Assembly: GCA_964461265.1 (NCBI GenBank)
Contig: CAYWTS010000031.1
Location: 1-25,398, forward strand
Direction: 5' to 3'
Source: CAYWTS01 sp964461265
Lineage (GTDB): Bacteria; Bacteroidota; Ignavibacteria; Tepidaquicellales; OLB5
Length of the DNA: 25,398 nt
In this document: positions 1 through 7,158 of the stretch, piece by piece
Numbering within the stretch: position 1 is the stretch's first letter
Layout: each line of letters opens with the position of its first letter
Notes under the pieces: model-generated
The model's database searches: none
Seen by the model: the letters and a program-made list of their open reading frames with translations, nothing else
What the model was told of the DNA's origin: nothing
Program-made: the position numbers and the translations under genes

Positions 1-1952
1 TTTCCAACATATCAATCCAATTTGGTGCAAGGAAGCTCTTCGATGGGGTTTCGTTCATTATTAATACACGCGATAGGATAGGGCTTGTAGGTGCAAACGG
101 AACGGGTAAATCGACATTGCTGAAAATCCTCACCCGCTTGCAGGAAGCGGATTCGGGTGAAATAATAAAATCCAAACATGTTACAGTTGATTACCTCCCG
201 CAAGACGGGCTTCATTACACAGGCAACACCCTGTATGAGGAAGTGTATTCATCGCTGACTGATGTGAACGCTCTCAAATCTGAAATTGATGAAGTTACCG
301 AGGAGTTATCACACATATCCGATAAAGATTCGGAAGAATATCTGGATTTGGTTCTTCAGCTGGGTGAGCTGCAGGAAAAATTCAGCGATATGGACGGATT
401 TAAAATTAAACCGAAGATAGAAAAGATACTCGAAGGGCTTGGCTTCGAAACAAAGGATTTTACAAGATTAACCGATGAATTTTCAGGCGGCTGGCAGATG
501 AGGATAGCTCTTGCTAAGCTGCTGCTGAAAAATCCTTCGGTCTTATTGCTTGATGAACCGACAAATCACCTTGACCTTGATTCACTATTATGGCTTGAAA
601 CGTTTTTACGGGATTATAAAGGTGCGGTTGTTCTGGTCTCACACGACAGTCAGTTCCTCGATAACATGACACGGAAAACAATAGAAATCAGCCTGGGAAA
701 GGTAACTATTTATCCGGGCAACTATTCACATTACATAACCGGGAAGCAGGCACGGATTGAGTTAACAGAAAAAAGATATTTCAACCAGCAGCGTTACCTT
801 AAACAGCAGGAAAGGTTTATAGAGCGTTTCCGTTACAAGAAAAATAAAGCTTCGGTTGTTCAAAGCAGAATTAAAATGCTTGAGAAATTGGAAAGAATAG
901 AACTGGAAGACCACGAGCAGGAAATCCATTTTCAGTTCCCTCCTGCCACACACTCCGGCAAACTTACAATTGAGTTAAAAAATATAACTAAAAGCTACGG
1001 TTCCAACCTTGTGCTGAAAGATATAGACCTGTTAATAGAACGCGGTGAGAAGATAGGGCTCGTAGGTAAAAACGGTGCGGGTAAATCGACTCTTGCCAGA
1101 ATAATAAGAGGCACAGAAGATTTTCAAAAAGGCATCAGGAAGATGGGGCACCGGGCAGAGCTTGAGTTTTATTCGCAGCAACAGGCCGATTCACTCGACG
1201 CAAAAAATACAGTTCTCGAAACACTGGACTCTGCTGCAATTGGTGATATAAGGAAACATCTCAGAACTTTACTCGGCAGCTTTTTGTTTAAGGGTGATGA
1301 CGTATTCAAACCGGTTGGCGTGCTTTCAGGGGGTGAGAAGTCAAGACTGGCACTTGCTTTGATGCTGCTTAAACCTTCTAATTTCCTGATACTTGATGAA
1401 CCCACGAACCATCTTGACATGAACTCCAAGAAAATTCTAATGCGGGCATTGATGGAATATGAAGGTACAATACTTATCATTTCACATGACAGGGAGTTCC
1501 TTGACGGAATAGTAAATAAAATTATAGAAGTGAAAGACCACAGGATAAAAACATACGGCGGTAATTGTTCATATTATATCGCAAAAATCGAAGAGGAATT
1601 GTTAAAACAGGAAAATATAATTTCTTCACGAAAACCTTCTGAAACAGGCACAAAAAAAATAAAAGAACATAAACGCACGGAAGCAGAATTACGAAATAAA
1701 TTATACAGGCTCTCCAAACCGCATAAGGATTTGATAACCAAATTAGAAAATGATATATTTAAAAGCGAAGCACGTTTAAAAGAAATAGAAGAAATGATGA
1801 TGAACGCTGAGTTTTATAAAGATTCGAAGAAGATTAAAGAAACCAACAGCGAGTTCGGCGAGCTAAAGAAAAAATTAAATGAGCTGTATAACAAGTGGGA
1901 AGAAGAACAATATCGATTGAGAGAAATTGAGGAATTAATAAATGAAAGTTAG
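1..1952 (+). CDS. ABC-F family ATP-binding protein (5' truncated by window edge)
   Basis: The frame is open from base 3 and the true start lies upstream of the window. There are two ABC ATPase cassettes and no membrane segments, as in ABC-F translation factors (EttA/Uup/YheS type) that act on the ribosome. Cassette 1 has Walker A GANGTGKST (about bases 90-116), signature FSGGW and Walker B/D-loop LLLDEPTNHLD. A charged linker rich in Arg, Lys and Gln follows, matching the tRNA-contacting interdomain linker of the family. Cassette 2 has GKNGAGKST, LSGGEKSRLAL and LILDEPTNHLD. The last ~100 residues are Lys/Glu-rich and probably form the C-terminal coiled coil of Uup/YheS-like members. Both ATP sites look intact. 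The family is certain; the subfamily, and whether it gives antibiotic resistance or only assists translation, cannot be settled here. Confidence 0.93.
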   Translation, partial: SNISIQFGARKLFDGVSFIINTRDRIGLVGANGTGKSTLLKILTRLQEADSGEIIKSKHVTVDYLPQDGLHYTGNTLYEEVYSSLTDVNALKSEIDEVTEELSHISDKDSEEYLDLVLQLGELQEKFSDMDGFKIKPKIEKILEGLGFETKDFTRLTDEFSGGWQMRIALAKLLLKNPSVLLLDEPTNHLDLDSLLWLETFLRDYKGAVVLVSHDSQFLDNMTRKTIEISLGKVTIYPGNYSHYITGKQARIELTEKRYFNQQRYLKQQERFIERFRYKKNKASVVQSRIKMLEKLERIELEDHEQEIHFQFPPATHSGKLTIELKNITKSYGSNLVLKDIDLLIERGEKIGLVGKNGAGKSTLARIIRGTEDFQKGIRKMGHRAELEFYSQQQADSLDAKNTVLETLDSAAIGDIRKHLRTLLGSFLFKGDDVFKPVGVLSGGEKSRLALALMLLKPSNFLILDEPTNHLDMNSKKILMRALMEYEGTILIISHDREFLDGIVNKIIEVKDHRIKTYGGNCSYYIAKIEEELLKQENIISSRKPSETGTKKIKEHKRTEAELRNKLYRLSKPHKDLITKLENDIFKSEARLKEIEEMMMNAEFYKDSKKIKETNSEFGELKKKLNELYNKWEEEQYRLREIEELINES

Positions 1953-1997
1953 AGCAGGGATTTATTTAAAAGGCAAATTACTTGCTAAAAACTGTAA

Positions 1998-2056
1998 CCG
2001 CAACTTTCATAGCTGCGATGATGCTAGAAAATTGCACGCAGCCATAAAGGCTGCGG
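1998..2056. repeat. Inverted pair of a 20-nt CCGCAGCC-type repeat between genes
   Basis: Two copies of a 20-nt motif face each other between the ABC-F and MBL genes. The plus copy is 1998-2017; the minus copy is 2037-2056 and forms a perfect 7-bp hairpin on its own (CGCAGCC-ATAAA-GGCTGCG, 2037-2055). The two copies match at 16 of 20 positions, and a third relative lies at 6345-6364 inside the MITE-like element. No U-tract follows, so it is not a standard terminator. It probably belongs to a dispersed intergenic repeat family. Confidence 0.55.
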
Positions 2057-2156
2057 ATACAAAAAAGATTTGAAACAGCTCGTAAAGGTCGTTTCTAAAA
2101 AAATATGAACTTTTATAACACAAATTAAAACCATTTTCAAGGGAATGGATTTTTTT

Positions 2157-3017
2157 ATGCAAATAGGAAAATACAAATTATACACAGTTCAAACCGGACT
2201 TTTCAAGCTGGATGGCGGAGCTATGTTTGGTGTAGTGCCAAAGTCACTTTGGTCAAAAACCAACCCGGCCGATGACAGAAACCGTATAGATATGTGCATG
2301 AGAGCATTGCTTCTTGTTTCGGATGACAGGAAAATACTTATAGATAACGGCATCGGCTATAAGCTTAGCGAAAAGATTAACGAGATTTACGGTGTTGACC
2401 ATTCAGTTTACACACTTGAAAGCGAATTAAACAAACTTGGGTATAAACCTGATGATATAACGGATGTAATTCTCACACATCTGCATTTTGACCACGCGGG
2501 CGGTTCAACAAAAACCGATGAGAACGGGCAACAATTATTAACATTTCCAAATGCCGTTCACCATGTTCAGCTCAGGCACTGGAAATGGGCGCACCAGCCA
2601 ACCGACAGAGATAAAGCAAGTTTTATGAACGAGAATTACGACTTAATTGAACAAAAAAAACAACTTAACCTGTTAAATGGCGACCACAGGTTCGATGAAA
2701 ATATTTTTCTTTATGTTGTTAATGGTCATACACCGGCACAGCAATTGGTTCATATTTTTGATGATGAAAGACAAATGCTTTATGCTGCCGATTTAATACC
2801 GACAAGCTCTCACGTTCCCCTGCCCTACATAATGGGTTATGATTTATTCCCCCTCACTACGCTTGACGAAAAGAAAAAAATTATCCCCAAAGCTGCCGAT
2901 GAAAAATGGCTCATATTTTACGAACATGACCCGTCTTGTGAAACCAGCATTATTCATAAATCGGAAAAAGGATTTATAGCAGCGGAGAAAACTTTATTAA
3001 GTAAATTGAGCGATTAG
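2157..3017 (+). CDS. MBL-fold metallo-hydrolase (YtnP / lactonase-like)
   Basis: This is a metallo-beta-lactamase-fold hydrolase with the full zinc motif HLHFDHAGG (H112, H114, D116, H117 counting from the ATG at 2145). Downstream it has GHTPAQQ (third His), an Asp ligand in AADLIP, and the last His in YEHDP. The GAMFGVVPKSLW segment near the N-terminus resembles the YtnP-like branch, which includes acyl-homoserine lactonases, but the substrate cannot be read from sequence. There are two in-frame ATGs, 2145 and 2157. The only Shine-Dalgarno-like stretch, AAGGGA (2139-2144), touches the first ATG but sits 12 nt before the second, so 2157 is preferred (286 aa; 290 aa from 2145). No signal peptide is visible, so it is probably cytoplasmic. 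It has no close functional partner next to it. Confidence 0.88.
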   Translation: MQIGKYKLYTVQTGLFKLDGGAMFGVVPKSLWSKTNPADDRNRIDMCMRALLLVSDDRKILIDNGIGYKLSEKINEIYGVDHSVYTLESELNKLGYKPDDITDVILTHLHFDHAGGSTKTDENGQQLLTFPNAVHHVQLRHWKWAHQPTDRDKASFMNENYDLIEQKKQLNLLNGDHRFDENIFLYVVNGHTPAQQLVHIFDDERQMLYAADLIPTSSHVPLPYIMGYDLFPLTTLDEKKKIIPKAADEKWLIFYEHDPSCETSIIHKSEKGFIAAEKTLLSKLSD

Positions 3018-3064
3018 AGTGTTTGTATAAATGGTAAACCAGCTGAATAATTTGCTTAATCCTA

Positions 3065-3466
3065 ATGCGTAATAAAGAAAAAAAGATTTTTCCTCCCCTT
3101 CGGGGAGGACAGGAGGGGCTTTATATCAAACTATGTCACATAAACGACCTGCCCGAAAAAACCGGCAGAAAATTTTCATTAGACGATGATACTGATGTTG
3201 CTGTATTTAAAATCGATGGTAAGGTTTATGCTGTAAGCAATGTTTGTCCGCATAACCAGTCAAACAAGCTGCATGAGGGATATGTAGATAAAGAGCTTTA
3301 CGTTTCCTGCCCCGTCCACGGCTGGAAATTCAGCATTGAAACGGGTTTAGCCCCGCCTGATTGTAAGGGAATATTTTCAAAGCTTGAAACATATAAAACG
3401 AAAGTTGAAAACGGAGAAGTGTTTGTAGAGAAGAAAAAAAGAAAGTTAAAGTTTTTCAGGTTTTAA
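3065..3466 (+). CDS. Rieske [2Fe-2S] ferredoxin (NirD-like) with repeat-derived N-terminus
   Basis: This is a small soluble Rieske protein. The cluster ligands are in CPH (C61, H63) and CPVHGW (C82, H85), the standard CxH...CxxH pattern with 18 residues between the two halves. It resembles stand-alone Rieske proteins related to the nitrite reductase small subunit (NirD) and probably carries electrons to an unidentified oxygenase or reductase. The fold seems to begin near LYIKLCHINDLP (residue 19). The residues before it (about 10-19, PPLRGGQEGL) come from a GC-rich palindromic repeat at 3092-3118, so the original start may have been lost or replaced. The ATG at 3065 is the only in-frame ATG before the fold and has no good ribosome site. 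AGGAGGGG lies inside the repeat (3111-3118), but no ATG, GTG or TTG follows it in frame. Confidence 0.87.
   Translation: MRNKEKKIFPPLRGGQEGLYIKLCHINDLPEKTGRKFSLDDDTDVAVFKIDGKVYAVSNVCPHNQSNKLHEGYVDKELYVSCPVHGWKFSIETGLAPPDCKGIFSKLETYKTKVENGEVFVEKKKRKLKFFRF
3092..3118. repeat. GC-rich palindromic repeat translated in the Rieske N-terminus
   Basis: CCTCCCC-TTC-GGGGAGG (3092-3108) is a perfect 7-bp hairpin, followed by ACAGGAGGGG. Its composition stands out in an AT-rich neighbourhood, and it encodes the low-complexity residues PPLRGGQEG ahead of the conserved Rieske domain. From general knowledge, repeats of this look are scattered in many Bacteroidota-group genomes; copy number here was not tested. 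Confidence 0.6.
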
Positions 3467-3608
3467 TATGTTTACTCGTACTACAACTTCATCATCGGGG
3501 TGCTGCAAGTTAGAGGATGGAAAGATTTAAACTGTTTGGGGAAAATGCTGTTGAAATAAGTAAACAATTAAGGAGGATTAATCTGATAGTTTAAACATCT
3601 TTTGTGAT

Positions 3609-6125
3609 TTATTTTATAAGAACCATCCGTTTTGTTTCATTATATACTGCCTGTGATTCTGCATCGTTAAGTGTTAATTGATAGAAATACACACCGCTCG
3701 GGAAATTAACTGCATCCCATTCAATTTCATAGGAACCCGGTTTTAATACATCGTTTACTAAAACAGCAGCTTCACGTCCGAGAATATCGTAAATGGTCAA
3801 CCTAACCAACCCACTCCGTACGCCAAAGGCGTCATCCACACCTCCTAGGAGGGGACTTATACTGAACTTTATTTTTGTTACCGGATTAAACGGATTTGGA
3901 TAATTCTGTGAAAGACTGAATTTTTCTGCAATGGATGAGATTTTTTTAATACCTATAGGGTAGTAAGATATTTTTGCATCAGTTTCTATCTCGGCAAGCC
4001 CTGCTCGTGATACACCCATAATTAATCCTGTAAAACTCTTAACAATCACTTTCATGCTGTCTGTTTTAACTTCGGAAGGTAAGGTAGTTTTTGAACCGTT
4101 AACGCTAATCACACCTGTACTTTGAATATGATAAACCTGCTGGTTTTGCAGGTATAAAAATACTTCACAATCGGTTACCTGTATATTTGTATTGTTCTGT
4201 GTATTTGGGCGTATGTTATATATTATCAGTGACCTAACGTCTACAGGCATTTCCCATTTCAGCGACACAAACTCATTTTCTGTGCCCGAAGCTATCCAGT
4301 TAACGCTCATGGAATCGTTGCGTGCCTTACGGTCGATTACTTTTTTACCTGAATATAGAGCAGTATCGAGTGCAGAACTCTGTGATGTTCTAGCAGATGT
4401 TGACACATTCAGATATGCACCGAGACTGATGTTCTGCGGAACGGGAATTTGGGTATGCCCTGCATGGCAGCCAACGCATTTTGTACCTGTTCCGGGCCTG
4501 CCAAAATTAAGCCCGCTTACGTGTGCAGTCTGTCCCCTGTTTCCTTTTATTATTCTTCCTGTACTATCAATCACTTGTTCAAACATAGGCACATCAGCCG
4601 GAGCAATGTCTAAATGAACAGCCCCGGTGAATTCGACCGGAACACTTGTCAGGAAAATAGCTGTATCTCTGCCTGTTGAATCCTGTCTCTGAAAATTCAG
4701 AAAAAATTTCATCCTTGCATTTCTTGTAATAGGAGGAGCATCTATAATGGGAACATCAACTGCAGCGTTAGTAAACATGTTAACGCAATCGAAACGGAAT
4801 CCTCCATTTTTGTAATATGTTAAAGGATCGATAGTTGGGGGAAGTTCATCACTTATATGCGTAACTATATCATTAAGAACAGGAGGAACGGTTCGCGGCA
4901 GAAGAACACGTGCGTTTAGCTCCATTTTGCCGGGAATATCGTAAAAAAGCTGCAGACCCGACCCATTCGAATTAATGGTATACAAAGCGTAATCCTGGTT
5001 AACAACCTGTGTGGTATAAGAGAATAAAATCTTTGCATCCGGCATTTCGATAGGGTCAGTAGCATAAGGCGGCTGCATTGTGCCGTATGACGGAGGATTT
5101 TGTATGTATAGCTGCATGTTAGCAGGATTTACACCAACTATATGATTAGGATAAATAGCCCGGTCAGTGAAAATCCTTATACCGGTACTGCCCGATGTAT
5201 GAACCATAGATAAATAAGGTACAAATACACTTAATAAATAGCCCAAGTTTGTAACAAAAGGTTTATATGTCTGAAGTCCTTGTCTTGTAACAGGTAACCC
5301 GGCAAATAACTCAAGTTCCTGTCCATCAGGTCTTATTCTTGCTGCCTGCCATATATTTGCTATATCTGTATTTAAAGATAGAATCGAATCACGTGTCAGC
5401 CCATTTGCAGTAAGATTGGAAGGCATATCAATATTCAGCCACCAGCGTGAATAAACTATTTTGCCTGTAACGGGATCAACTGCAGGTTCTTCGGCACCGT
5501 TGCGTTCGGAGGTAATACGGTGCAGACCTGTTCCGTTAGAATTAATAACATAAAGATTCGTTGTCATTGCGTTTCCGAACTCGGAAATCGATGGGTAACG
5601 TGTACTTGCAAAACAAATTCTTCCGTCAGGCAAATAACATGGGTCAATATCATCGTATTTTGTGAACCTGCCGGCTGTTGAACCAAACTGGCTCAGGTTC
5701 AGGTTACGGTTTGTAAAAGTTATTTTCCTGAATCCCGAACCGTCGGATTGTATTTCATAGATTCTCCAGCAGCTGTCACGGTGTTCGATTCCGGCAAATA
5801 CTATTCTTAATCCGTCCCAGTGTACATCGGGGTCGGAAACATCTATCAATCTTATTCCCATGAATATTTTTGTGCTGTCAACAAGTACCCTTATAGTACC
5901 ATAGTTATCCCGTATTATAAGTTTCCCGCCTACAACAGAAAATCTTGAAAACGGACCCATACCCGGTAATAAGCTTTGCTGCGGAAAATACTGGCTTCCG
6001 CCCTGAACAATATTTCTGGAAACGAATACGAGGGGGGTATATGTTTGAGCAATACTTACACAATGAACCAAAAATAAAATGCCCGCAACAATTAACGGGT
6101 ATAATATTTTAAACCGGATTTTCAA
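3609..6125 (-). CDS. Secreted PD40 beta-propeller / mono-heme protein with T9SS sorting domain
   Basis: This 838-residue exported protein has a signal peptide at 1-27 (hydrophobic LIVAGILFLV, cleavage near SIAQ). Residues ~90-400 carry TolB/PD40-like propeller motifs such as DPCYLPDGRICFASTRY (161-177), the wording found in hydrazine-synthase-alpha-like proteins. Residues ~500-560 include DIAPADVPMFEQ and one c-type heme site, CVGCH (C550, C553, H554). Residues ~570-715 look like a discoidin/F5-8C-like beta domain. The T9SS type-A sorting domain is 737-838 (NYPNPFNP at 741, ending KRMVLIK), implying release or anchoring at the outer surface. The start is TTG, chosen because it directly precedes the basic n-region KIRFK. 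A repeat-derived insertion (residues ~757-772) sits in the sorting domain. It stands alone between a convergent and a co-oriented gene. The catalytic role is unknown; hydrazine synthesis should not be assumed. Confidence 0.85.
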   Translation of the reverse strand: MKIRFKILYPLIVAGILFLVHCVSIAQTYTPLVFVSRNIVQGGSQYFPQQSLLPGMGPFSRFSVVGGKLIIRDNYGTIRVLVDSTKIFMGIRLIDVSDPDVHWDGLRIVFAGIEHRDSCWRIYEIQSDGSGFRKITFTNRNLNLSQFGSTAGRFTKYDDIDPCYLPDGRICFASTRYPSISEFGNAMTTNLYVINSNGTGLHRITSERNGAEEPAVDPVTGKIVYSRWWLNIDMPSNLTANGLTRDSILSLNTDIANIWQAARIRPDGQELELFAGLPVTRQGLQTYKPFVTNLGYLLSVFVPYLSMVHTSGSTGIRIFTDRAIYPNHIVGVNPANMQLYIQNPPSYGTMQPPYATDPIEMPDAKILFSYTTQVVNQDYALYTINSNGSGLQLFYDIPGKMELNARVLLPRTVPPVLNDIVTHISDELPPTIDPLTYYKNGGFRFDCVNMFTNAAVDVPIIDAPPITRNARMKFFLNFQRQDSTGRDTAIFLTSVPVEFTGAVHLDIAPADVPMFEQVIDSTGRIIKGNRGQTAHVSGLNFGRPGTGTKCVGCHAGHTQIPVPQNISLGAYLNVSTSARTSQSSALDTALYSGKKVIDRKARNDSMSVNWIASGTENEFVSLKWEMPVDVRSLIIYNIRPNTQNNTNIQVTDCEVFLYLQNQQVYHIQSTGVISVNGSKTTLPSEVKTDSMKVIVKSFTGLIMGVSRAGLAEIETDAKISYYPIGIKKISSIAEKFSLSQNYPNPFNPVTKIKFSISPLLGGVDDAFGVRSGLVRLTIYDILGREAAVLVNDVLKPGSYEIEWDAVNFPSGVYFYQLTLNDAESQAVYNETKRMVLIK
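3804..3854. repeat. Palindromic repeat inside the T9SS sorting-domain coding sequence
   Basis: The stretch contains CCTCCTAGGAGG (3841-3852, perfect 12-bp palindrome) and ACGCC-AAA-GGCGT (3820-3832, 5-bp hairpin). It is translated on the minus strand as roughly SPLLGGVDDAFGVRSG. Compared with the two other sorting domains in this window, the loop between the KIKFSI strand and the VRLTIYD strand is about 10-12 residues longer here, which fits in-frame insertion of a dispersed repeat. Confidence 0.6.
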
Positions 6126-6650
6126 TTCTTAATGAATAATACGAATCTTCATAATAAACCCAGCAGGTTCAAAGTTTTTCTCCTTTACAACGCAAAGAAA
6201 GTGTTTTCCGCCATCCGGCGGGTTAAAGGGTTTTTCAGAAGTCTCTATTGTGAGAATTCTTAAAAACTATTTTTTTGAACTTCAGTTTCTACTCTATATC
6301 ACCCCAAATAAGGGGTTGGGGCTGTCTCAAAAGTGTTTTTGTAACCGCAGACTTTATGCCTTCCTGTCCGCGGCTAATTAGAGTCGTTAACTCGTGGAGC
6401 TGCAGGCAGGTCTACGTTGCCATTTTCTTTTATATTCATACCGTTATAGCAGGATAGTTACAAATTACAGGCAAGGAATTTGCCTTTTAAGACAGCCCCT
6501 CCTTTTGGAGCAACCACTTGTTCAAAGGATTTTTCAGAAGTTTTGAATGAGCTATATCGCTTTAACTCGGATTTAATCTGAAATAACCGCGTGAATAAAA
6601 AACAAACAGGCAAACAGCAGAGTCAGCATTTATCTTATTAAAAGACTTTT
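6126..6650. other. 525-bp non-coding region rich in short repeats
   Basis: No gene is supported here. It holds a MITE-like element (6302-6510), a CCGCC-ATCC-GGCGG hairpin (6208-6221), and two copies of an 18-nt direct repeat (6225-6242 and 6524-6541, 17/18 identical) that flank the element. A 60-codon reading frame at 6275-6457 crosses the left end of the repeat element and is not credible as a protein. The upstream signals of the TTG-started gene at 6125 should lie in the first part of this region, but no convincing promoter was seen. Confidence 0.6.
6302..6510. mobile_element. MITE-like non-coding element with 16-bp terminal inverted repeats
   Basis: The left end GGGGCTGTCTCAAAAG (6318-6333) and right end CTTTTAAGACAGCCCC (6484-6499) are inverted copies matching at 15 of 16 positions. 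Each has a mini-hairpin on its outer side: CCCC-AAATAA-GGGG (6302-6315) and CTCC-TTTT-GGAG (6499-6510). The ~150-bp interior has no transposase and contains a relative of the CCGCAGCC repeat (6345-6364). It also has an imperfect stem formed by 6363-6374 and 6399-6410 (9/12, the mismatches all transitions). Size and design fit a miniature inverted-repeat element or a long dispersed intergenic hairpin. A target-site duplication could not be assigned with confidence. Confidence 0.6.
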
Positions 6651-7130
6651 TTATTTCTTTAAGTTATAGGTTAAAACCACCGAGCAGTTATTCCCGGTAT
6701 CTTCTTTAACAAGCATCAGGCTTATTTCCTTTGTATCTTTTTTCCAGGCAGTAAAACCGCCCTTTTCACTCATCATTTCACCTTCGTTTTTAGTATATCC
6801 GTTTTTGCCTAATTCAGCATTGTAAAATGCGAGTATATCCATTGGTTTATCGGTCGATTTATAAGTTACAACTGTTCCCTCAGCCGAGCTCATATTACCC
6901 AGAACCTGAGAATTCGGAGGTTGTGGTACATCTGACGGGAAATCTGAAGGCAGACCTTCTTTAATATTCAGTGGATTTTCACCGAGTTTCTGCTCTTTTG
7001 TCTGATCAAGACCCTGTGTGTTCTCTGTAACATTCTGTTTATTTTCGGTACCGGGAGTTTCTTCCTTTTTTCCGCAGCCCGAAATTAATAATGCAGCTAA
7101 AACTAAAAATAAGATCAATTTTGAAAGCAT
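6651..7130 (-). CDS. Small lipoprotein of unknown function
   Basis: This 159-residue protein has a classical lipoprotein signal: a short basic n-region, hydrophobic FLVLAALLI and lipobox LISGC, so the mature protein would start at Cys19 and be anchored in a membrane. A low-complexity, Glu/Asn/Thr-rich spacer follows (about 23-60). The compact C-terminal domain (about 65-159) has the pattern 'FYNAELGKNGYTK ... FTAWKK ... ISLML ... CSVVLTY'. This looks like the small alpha-beta domains in which a helix ending 'L...GW/GY' precedes strands, but no family is recognised. The ATG start sits 28 bp after the upstream lipoprotein gene, and it is probably the last gene of the seven-gene minus-strand run. 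No terminator hairpin is clear after it, only AT-rich sequence. Confidence 0.75.
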   Translation of the reverse strand: MLSKLILFLVLAALLISGCGKKEETPGTENKQNVTENTQGLDQTKEQKLGENPLNIKEGLPSDFPSDVPQPPNSQVLGNMSSAEGTVVTYKSTDKPMDILAFYNAELGKNGYTKNEGEMMSEKGGFTAWKKDTKEISLMLVKEDTGNNCSVVLTYNLKK

Positions 7131-7158
7131 TTGATATTTATTTTAATTTATGGTTAAG

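Noticed and set aside
2037..2056. Transcription terminator after the ABC-F gene
   Set aside because: The 7-bp hairpin is perfect but no T-run follows on the plus strand; better explained as a dispersed repeat.
3469..3605. Two tiny frames (20 and 25 codons) in the gap after the Rieske gene
   Set aside because: Too short, no recognised motif and no consistent ribosome site; treated as non-coding.
4192..4617. 141-codon frame opposite the T9SS/heme protein
   Set aside because: Lies wholly antisense to a gene with clear motifs; no own family features or ribosome site.
3609..6125. Calling the heme protein hydrazine synthase
   Set aside because: Only domain resemblance and one CxxCH; no beta/gamma subunit genes and an added T9SS tag, so the function would be over-called.
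6275..6457. 60-codon plus-strand frame
   Set aside because: It runs through the MITE-like element and reads through its inverted repeat; composition is repeat-derived.
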